This document shows, piece after piece, positions 56,803-64,000 of a stretch of DNA of 64,000 nt (position 1 is its first letter; each line of letters begins with the position of its first letter). The DNA lies in contig JAUCEF010000009.1 in assembly GCA_033558025.1 (NCBI GenBank), forward strand, positions 1,054,001 through 1,118,000, in the 5' to 3' direction. A model generated the notes under the pieces. That model made no database searches. It saw only the letters and a program-made list of their open reading frames with translations, and had not been told where the DNA came from. This stretch comes from Phytophthora sp. 'mugwort' (lineage: Eukaryota; Oomycota; Peronosporomycetes; Peronosporales; Peronosporaceae). The position numbers and the translations under genes are program-made.

Positions 56803-57330
56803 TTAAGCTTCTGGCTCGGGTGCTCGCTGGGGGCCATGCGTATATGCCCGCTGGACGGCGTGAGCCAGTTCCTCAACTTGATACTCCAGAGAATCTCCAT
56901 GGATGAAGGCAACGCTTAAAGCGTACATGCCTTCTGTCTCCGAAAATCGACACCTTGCAATTTGGCCAACGCGATGCTTCTTGTGATATACCCCTTCATC
57001 CTCGATGCCAAACGCTTGCTCGACAGGCCACTTCAAGGGCTTCCCCCGTTGTTTTGCGAAAGGCTGGATGAGCCGATCAATAGCATAGGGGTCTGAATCG
57101 CGTTGCAACCCACCGGTAAGTGAGCGGGATGGTCATGGTAGCGCACGGATTGGAATCTTCTGGAGGGTCAGACCAATCTTGAGATTATCAAGTAAATCGA
57201 TCGAAGCAATCACGTGAGAACAGACCCAGCATGTGTGCATGAAGTTCTTGCACGTACAACGAAATACCCTCCGAATGGAGTTTGTCTGTATATACAGCAT
57301 GAAACGGAGTCTGAACAGGAACACTACATT
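56803..57330 (-). pseudogene. MULE transposase C-terminus with SWIM finger
   Basis: Minus-strand fragment: FRCTCKNFMHTCWVCSHVIA (57265-57205) is a SWIM zinc finger (CxC...CxH), followed by LLDNLKIGLTLQKIPIRALP. Then in a second frame come YAIDRLIQPFAKQRGKPLKW and EDEGVYHKKHRVGQIARCRF, the usual C-terminal extension of one oomycete MULE group. The upstream DDE part is missing or too decayed to read. One frameshift near 57120 separates the two parts. It is unlike the MULE at 37-40 kb. Confidence 0.65.
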
Positions 57331-57799
57331 GACTAGGGACTATCAAGATGACGTACATCGTCAAAGCGCTACTTACATTGTCGTGTCAAATAATTCATTT
57401 GTGCGATCGCTCGCCGGTCTGTTGTCACTTGCTGCAGAGATAAAAAGCGATATATCAGCGTCATTTATAGGTTCAGGGCCGAGTTTCCCCAATCAACGTA
57501 CTGTTGAGCCTAGGTGAATACATACGTGCTAGCATGGCAGCGAACCCGAGCCTAATAGACGTTCCGCAAACGTACCCCTCTGTGCGCGCTTCAGTCACGA
57601 TCACCGCAGCTGGATTCGCTCTGCGGCAGGCATCACCATAGCGTTTTCGCTATTAAAAAATGGAATCCGTGTTGGGGAATGTGTGCTCCAGTGGCTATCA
57701 CGAAAAAGCAACTCTGATTTTGCCTTCATGACAGCAGTGATCAATAGAGGTCTAGAAACATAACAACCGTCGGTGGGAATTGTTTAGCAGACGATGTAC
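57331..57799. other. Anonymous DNA
   Basis: No supported gene. It may contain decayed upstream MULE sequence. Confidence 0.35.
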
Positions 57800-57971
57800 T
57801 AGGCCCTGGTCCAAGTACGAGAACGAATGAATGAAACACTTGCCAATAGACATGGCTCACCGATATTATGCTGTTCTTCGTTTTCGTTCGCAGGCTGGTC
57901 CATATAGAATCTGCATCGATACCGGGTGAGGGCCGCCACGTGGCATATTTTTCATTTCGCCGCGAAGCGCA

Positions 57972-58645
57972 ATGCGCGGCTCTGATTCTGAGACGACTTC
58001 GCTGCCTTCGGCTGACCTGCCGAGTGCTGAGGGCGTGCTGAGACCCCCGCAGGTCAACACCCAGCTGCTTCCGACGCCGCAGGTTGGCCCCGCTAGCGCT
58101 GGCAAGAGACGAATTAACGTTATCGAGCTTGATGCTGAGGACAGTGCAGTCCCACTTCCAGCCTACGGTAACTCAAAACGGGGGAAGCGTACCCGTAAAG
58201 GCAAAAGTAAGTCAGCGGAAACAGCCTCGGCGTCCGGAAAAGCGACACACGCATCGAGTGGTCTAACGAGATAACCACTGAGCTTCTCAAGCTGCGTTTT
58301 GGAGGACGGCGAAGTGCGCAGGAAGCTCGACACGGCCGACACGAACATCAAGCGAGCTCTAGCGTGGCAGCTCTTCGCTAGTACACTCTCGCAGCGGCTG
58401 CATCGTGTTCTTGGAGCAGACCAGGTATGTATACGCACTGATGCTCGATGGTTTGCCGGTTATTAACTTGTTTCTTGTGAACGCACGAGGTGTCCGCAAA
58501 GTATAAGAAGATGAAATTCGAGTACAGGAAACGCAAGCGTGAAATGGGTGCAACAGGCAACAACCCGCCACCAGACATGGACGAAACGTATGGGGGGATA
58601 CTGAGCAGTGTTTTTGGCAACTCCCTTGGTATTAGTAAGGCGTGA
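57972..58645 (+). pseudogene. Harbinger Myb/SANT-like accessory gene, frameshifted
   Basis: ATG at 57972. The first 100 codons are low-complexity and Lys/Ser/Pro-rich (SGKRRINVIELDAED, then RGKRTRKGKSKS), ending at a TAA at 58272-58274. Then the Myb-like part follows in shifted frames: EITTELLKLRFG, AWQLFASTLSQRLHRVLGAD, and after a predicted 65-bp intron (58425-58489, GTATGT...CGAG) VSAKYKKMKFEYRKRKREMG, ending at TGA 58643-58645. Such proteins bind the element's ends and help import the transposase. It lies within the same terminal repeats as the transposase. The frameshift near 58270-58320 inactivates it. Confidence 0.65.
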
Positions 58646-59047
58646 TGTTTGACTCTAACTGGACGAAAATGAAGAGGAAGCGGATAGCTAACAACGAGCT
58701 CAAAGATTGACAAGAAAGCACCGCTTGTACAGCTGGGAGCTGCAAGACAAGGTTGAATGCAGGCAATATCGGATGCAATGACCGCTCGCGGAACAAGCTC
58801 AGATCAATTTGAATAGCTCTAGAGTAAGTTCAACGAGCAGCATGCACAAACGATGCGCATCCAGCAGCAGCAATTGAAGCTTTTGGAGTTTATAGCAAGG
58901 AAGCTGCGCAAAGACTAATCCAATCCAAATGGTTATCAAGCGTACTTCTGGAAAACCTTAGCGAGATCGTCCCTCTTTGCCACTCCTTGCTAATGCGATA
59001 CTAGGGCCTCGACTGACGCTTCGTCTTCAGCTACTGGTGGTGGTGCA

Positions 59048-60130
59048 TCATGAAGGAGCGGGGTCTTTTCCTGTGATGACTTCGCTATCGTTCAGGTTGG
59101 TCAACATGTTTTGTAACACACTCGTAGCTACAACCACGTTGACAACGTGCGCTTTCGACTTCTGTTCTAGCTTTGAAAGCAGAACTCGGAATCGATTTTT
59201 TAGTCGTCCAAACGCACACTCCACAACAATGCGAGTGTGCGAGTGGACGTAATTGTAGCGTCTCTTGAAAGGGCTCGAAGCTGCTGCTGCCTCTGGGTAT
59301 GGCACGAGCAACCGCCCCCACAGTTTGTATCCCGCATCACCAAGCAAGTGTTTGCTGGGCGGCATGTACGAAGACAATCTATCACATCACATACGCGTTA
59401 GTTCAACGTACATATAATGCAAAAATGTCAGCAACTAGAATACTACCTCTTCTTGACGCCTGAGCCATTCCACAGATACTGATCATTCGCAGACCCAGCC
59501 CGCATTGACAGTGAGCAAAACGCGACCCGGTAGTCCACCACCGCCTGGACATTAACGGTAGCGTAACGTTTCCGGCAATACCAACCTTCAATGTCGGCTG
59601 GTCGGGCAATGCGCACTAGAGTACCTTCTACAGCCCCAATAACCCCCGGAAACCCAGGAGTGTGAAGAAGCTTTCCTCCGTAGCTGCCACTTGACTCGAA
59701 CTTGGCATGCAGATTTCAGCTTTTGCCAGACTGACGATCACTGCAATAGTTTCATTGATGTAGTTGACTGCTCGAGTAGTGAAATGCCCAGCACCTCGCC
59801 AGCTTCTTCCACCGTACCCCCTTGCGCCAAATACATCATAGTCAATGTCACACGATGAATTATACGTAACTTAGCATTGTGATGCGACTTGACATGCAAC
59901 GCTGCAGCAATTGCCTTCGTGATGGCAAGAAAGGATGAACGATCGCAACGCAGCATCTTGTTGAGCCACTTGGTGTGAGGAGCCTTGAGCGTCCTTTCCA
60001 ACATTTCGGTGGGGAAGGTGGACACATTCTCCGGGTCATTGCCTAGAGCACGTTTGTCTGCTGTAAGGCCCACCGCGATGGCGACACTAGCGCTCATGAC
60101 AGCAAAGACGGCGGCCATTTCGTGGTCCAT
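59048..60130 (-). pseudogene. PIF/Harbinger transposase, one frameshift, D to E
   Basis: ATG at 60128-60130 opens MDHEMAAVFAVMSASVAIAV. The helical N-terminal part includes LRCDRSSFLAITKAIAAAL and VTLTMMYLAQGGTVEEAGEV. A one-base shift near 59780 changes frame; then AVNYINETIAVIVSLAKAE and FPGVIGAVEGTLVRI follow, where the first catalytic Asp (usual IGAIDGT) is Glu (codon 59626-59628). A clean 68-bp intron (59379-59446; GTAGTA...GATAG) joins GVKKR to LSSYMPPSKHLLGDAGYKLW, with the second Asp in LLGDAGY. The Glu is in VVECAFGRLKNRFR. The protein ends at 59048. Apart from one indel and the Asp-to-Glu change it is well preserved and probably one of the younger elements here. Confidence 0.85.
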
Positions 60131-61733
60131 GCGGACAAGATCCGTTCTAGAACTCAGAACGGGTCGGACTGGCGTTCTAAAAAAATAGATCTGAGACTGC
60201 AAGCTGTCAAAATAGGTACATTGTACCATAAGAAGGCAGCCAATCAAAATCAGTTTGTTTGCTTTGCTCAGAACCGTTCTGGTACTTGGAGCAGGGCCTA
60301 ATTCAATGTGGCAACCTTCAACTTAGTAGCGCTGATTTAATGAAGTCAGATTGGTAGCGTCATATATCAGTACCCTTGGCAGCACGGAATTCAACGCTGG
60401 AATCGTTGGGTCCTTCTTATAGTTGGTGACTATCATCTTTACGGCACGATGAATCGGCTGCTGTGTTGAAAGAAGGCCAGGTACAGAGGAGCTGTTGACA
60501 CTTCAGTGCTCCCAGCACGCACAGCCACTCAGTAAACTAATTTTATCCAGCTACTTTCGACGGCTTCACGACCCGTTTATAGAGGGCTCTATACGGTTTC
60601 AGTGATCGTGTTTGGTGCAGTTGTCGGAGATGCTGTTCTACAACTTCTTAGCGAATCCCTTAGATTCAGAGCTTAGTCTGCTTGCGTGAGTTGCGAAGTA
60701 GATGCTCTCAGCACGTAAGGATTTATACTCGATGCTAAACCTTCCAGAGCTGCGGCTATTGCGTCTGAGCGAGCAATATGAGCACTGTGCACTTTGATCT
60801 CCAAACTTCTGCTATCTTTTGCGTACTTTATCAATACCCGAACATATGATCATAGGCACTTGTGCTTTCCGTTCTGACGAACGTATAGATCCACGGCCGA
60901 AATCGCTGCACATATCATGTTCCAGATCGCTCCACAGGTATTCCCCCACAATACACGAGAGTTCGACCACCGCAATGAACAGCACTAAGCTGTCGCCTCG
61001 AACGCGGACGGCAAGATACACATTGCCGGAAGGCGCTCTAAAGAAGACCACACCTAGCGACGAGCCAAATACGGATAATTGCTCAAATTTATCTAAAAGG
61101 ATCAGCTTGTTCATGTCCGCTACGTTAGACTCGTCATATGGATAACATCGTCTTGACTTCGACATAACTTGATTGATGTCTAGTTTCTTAGTGTGTTGCT
61201 GATCCCCCACCTTCACCCGCCAATCGCTTCAAATAAGATTTTCTATTCTTCATCTCCATCTTCGTGGTCTTTTGGGACGAGTGCGATTGTCGTAGGTCTC
61301 TCAAATACTAAAAAAAGACAGCATGTTCTGGACAAGATCCACAGCCATGTCTATTTTAATCAAGGCGTCCACCTCGGGCTTTAAAAGAGGAGATATACAA
61401 TTGGTTGTCAGGCTTATCGCTTCGGAGTGCTGGCCTTTCTGTAGGATCTGGTACTTACGCCCCATTTCTCCAGCTAGGTGCGTCACAAGTTGACGCAGGT
61501 GGCGGCAGCCATTGTGTGAGCAGCAGCGAAACTCTTTACAACACGATACGTCGACAAGTACCTCGTACACAAATTGGTTCAGGCGATGAACGTCTGCTCG
61601 GCCATCTCTCATATGTCAAAAAATTCAACGCTGAGGTTGTTGGCTTCTACTTGAGCAGCTATAGTAGATGTTTCCATTGGGCCAATGTCGCCGTCGCTGT
61701 TTTCATACTCCAGAGACGGATTGGAATCGTGAG

Positions 61734-61802
61734 CGAGAGCAGTGACGGTAACCCAAGTACAGTAGTAAATCTACTGTACTTGGGTTACCGTCACTGCTCT
61801 CG
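61734..61802. repeat. Perfect palindrome, 32-bp arms
   Basis: Arms 61734-61765 and 61771-61802 are exact complements around a 5-base loop TAAAT. The core is TAACCCAAGTACAGTAG. No flanking protein coding is affected as far as can be seen. Confidence 0.9.
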
Positions 61803-62576
61803 TCATTACAGACGTTTTCAAAGACGTTCCAAAGCATCTTCTGTTAAGGAGCAACATGGGTTCAGAAAAAAATAGGCTATAGAACTTAAGCACTGCTGTT
61901 GGACTCCATGTCCAACATATATTCAGACCCGACAATAGGTAGCAACAGGTATCCCTACAATACAAGGGACAACATGTCTGAGCAACATAAATTACTATAT
62001 ATCCCCCGCTCCTCACTGAATCCACGAGTAGCGGATCTACACAAGGTGTACATATGGCGAACTGTGGACTGGATGAATATTCGAAACGGGTATCGTCGAG
62101 AAACAGATGGCAGCACAAGGAAATTGGCGACCAAAATTGAGTAAAGTGCGAGGAAACTCTGACAGGCATACTAGGAATCATTCGGGAATGATGATGTGAA
62201 GTGGCACATGGTAATCTAGATGAGTACACTATTGACGGGCTAGTGGTGCCTATGAAAGTTCGGCAAAGTATGTCAAGTTGTTATGAATTTGGAGGTTGTG
62301 GTGGTGGGGAGGGAAAAGCATCCGCATCCCGCTATCACGCCCTGAACAATACTTATATATACGTTTTGTGTTGTGGCGAGAACATTACCCTCCAATTATG
62401 CATACATTTGCGAGGTCATCCCGTTACATTATCAACCAATATTACCGAATAAATCGGTGTAATTTCGGGCCGGACTGCCACTAGTACGTAATCTTCATAA
62501 AACACAGATATGAAAAAGGGACGAGACATCCAAAAATCCCTGGGATTTAACTTGGAAAGCCTGACTTCTATGGCCA

Positions 62577-62637
62577 TAGCGGTATCTGCCTGTTTCTAAG
62601 GCGTATCTGCCTGCTTCTAAGGCGTATCTGCTCGATA
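62577..62637. repeat. Tandem repeat, 21-bp unit x 2.5
   Basis: The unit GGCGTATCTGCCTGCTTCTAA occurs twice and begins a third time, with one or two differences. Confidence 0.75.
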
Positions 62638-64000
62638 AATATTCACACAGAGGACAATTGGGCGATGCTAGTAGTGGCTAGTAGCTCCATACACATCTGC
62701 TGCAGATCTCAATAAAATGTCGAGGGACACGAGGCAGTGGAGTTCAGAGTATAGCTTTTTATTTCTAATGTTGCCAACAATCATATCGACTTAGACGACA
62801 ATGGTTTAACTTTGAAAGCATTGACGTTGAATACCATATTTGAATCTCTACCGCGCGCCATTGATAACAGAATTCGACTCACATGGCCGAGATCTGAGGC
62901 CAAACTAACCATGGCAGCACATAAATCAAAGAGCTAGAAACAGGAAGGGTATGCAAGGGTGCATGACTTCTGAAAAAGTAGAAGCCTTCGCCGCGTTGAG
63001 CTCGATTTGCATAAACAAAACTGCCAAAAACGGAGTGTTTAAGTGTGAAGAGATCAAAGCTGGCCCGACGCGGCACACTAACCAAATATTTCTCCAGCAC
63101 AAAAGAGCTTTTAGAAACCATTTTGCAGTATAGTAAATTTTACAGAATTCGTCAAACGCATGTTTTGATAACTCTAAATATTCGCCTTTCCGAGTCCAAA
63201 CAACGCACATTCAGTATATGCCTCATACGACCATTGGTGACACTCCTCTCACCCTAAGCCCACCAGAATTATTTGGCTTGTTCACCGTCTATAATGCCAG
63301 AAGCAACTCTATCATCACCAAAACAATAACGACGATTAACGGCACAGCCGCTTTTGTCGTCTTGGTATTTCAGTAGTTTACTCAAATTACGAAGTAAGCG
63401 TGACATACAAGTCGCACACGCTCCAATTTGTGTTACTATTAGCGGAACATGTTTTGACAAATGTTTGTAAATTTGATTCCTTTTTCGATCTAGCGTGGAT
63501 AACCTTAAGTATGAGCTAGGGTATTGAATCAGCAGTCTACCGCAATATCAACATATACAGAACTAAATACCTCGTTTATACGTTTCCGCACACCCGAGCT
63601 TGTTGACTTCAACAAATTGTGCCGCACACGTTTTCATTGGCTTTCCTTTCTTGATATTGCTGAGCATTGTTAGAAGCCCATTCCTTATCAAGCTCGGTGA
63701 CAGGCTCCGGGTTGTAGCCAGTGCAGCACTGAAACGCACTGACCACCTTATGTGTATGGGACAGGCATAAATGTTGTAAGCGAGGTAGTAGTCAACGTGA
63801 TAGGCCGGCAAAGTGATTGTACGTGTAGTTGCAATTGTTAGAGTAATTGCTCAGGCTCAGATGCCAAACTATCTTTGACGCATAATCTGCGAGGTAAACA
63901 TCAGCGGCGGCCAAGGTAGACTACGTAGCATCAGCTGAGATAGCTACGTCCGAACTGAATGTACTTTCCAAAACAACTCAAGCAACTCAAGTGTCCTTTC

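Larger units (their letters stand above)
57801..60299. mobile_element. PIF/Harbinger element with TIRs and both genes
   Basis: Terminal inverted repeats of 25 bp with two mismatches lie at 57801-57825 and 60275-60299 (AGGCCCTG..CCAAGTAC.AGAACG). Between them are the two genes of an autonomous PIF/Harbinger transposon in convergent arrangement: a plus-strand Myb/SANT-like gene and a minus-strand DDE transposase. The 3-bp duplication expected for this group cannot be confirmed (CTA on the left, TAA on the right after GGCC). Confidence 0.82.
60300..64000. other. Anonymous DNA, no supported gene
   Basis: No family recognised in 3.7 kb. Minus-strand frames 60812-61216 (VFGSSLGVVFFRAPSGNVYL) and 61301-61612 (VHRLNQFVYEVLVDVSCC) are in the same frame and protein-like, separated by stops, so they may be one old gene; neither starts with ATG convincingly and no domain is recognisable. 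A perfect palindrome lies at 61734-61802 and a short tandem repeat at 62577-62637. The last 1 kb is featureless to me. Confidence 0.35.

Noticed and set aside
61734..61802. Palindrome as a transcription terminator
   Set aside because: Eukaryotic context, no gene ending here and no T-run; better explained as an inverted duplication.
62879..63210. Overlapping open frames on both strands near 63 kb
   Set aside because: No motif on either strand and no typical start; likely chance.

Overview
The window looks like gene-poor, repeat-rich nuclear DNA of a plant-pathogenic oomycete of the Phytophthora/downy mildew type (Peronosporales). Three things point there. There is a broken RXLR-dEER effector gene with an oomycete-style core promoter. 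The mobile-element families are the ones known from Phytophthora: Ty1/copia, Crypton with a tyrosine recombinase, hAT, MULE with Ulp1, PIF/Harbinger with a Myb-like partner, and piggyBac. Predicted introns are short (65-73 bp). No bacterial operon, rRNA or CRISPR structure was seen.

Only one gene looks intact: a 1089-residue RRP44/DIS3-family exoribonuclease at 6160-9429 on the minus strand. Its RNB exonuclease centre is complete. Its PIN endonuclease centre has lost at least two of four acidic positions, as in the cytoplasmic DIS3L branch. Nearly everything else is a transposon, a transposon relic or anonymous DNA.

Layout: 0.5-0.9 kb copia integrase relic; 1.5-5.5 kb anonymous coding-like fragments, a degenerate GC-rich repeat and a terminal-inverted-repeat element; 6.2-9.4 kb RRP44; 10-12 kb Crypton relic followed by a tRNA-Arg-like sequence; 13.3-14.4 kb gypsy relic with a 151-bp inverted duplication; 14.7-19.3 kb complete copia element 1 (target duplication CAAAC); 20.9-22.1 kb copia relic; 24.3-24.8 kb RXLR effector pseudogene; 25.7-28.0 kb piggyBac; 29.5-30.0 kb copia relic; 30.2-33.4 kb complete hAT element 1 (target duplication GTGACGAC); 36.1-40.6 kb Ulp1 protease plus MULE transposase, then an opposing MULE fragment; 42.5-44.0 kb hAT element 2; 45.3-49.8 kb copia element 2; 51.0-56.6 kb copia element 3 (target duplication TTATC); 56.8-57.3 kb MULE SWIM-finger fragment; 57.8-60.3 kb PIF/Harbinger element with both genes; 60.3-64 kb no recognisable gene.

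Almost all transposon genes are broken by frameshifts or stops, and several have lost a catalytic acidic residue. Two patterns run across unrelated parts of the window: short inverted duplications (hairpins with 13, 26, 32, 87 and 151-bp arms) and long G homopolymers. Either could reflect local repair/replication or sequencing and assembly error. I found no convincing new multi-gene system.
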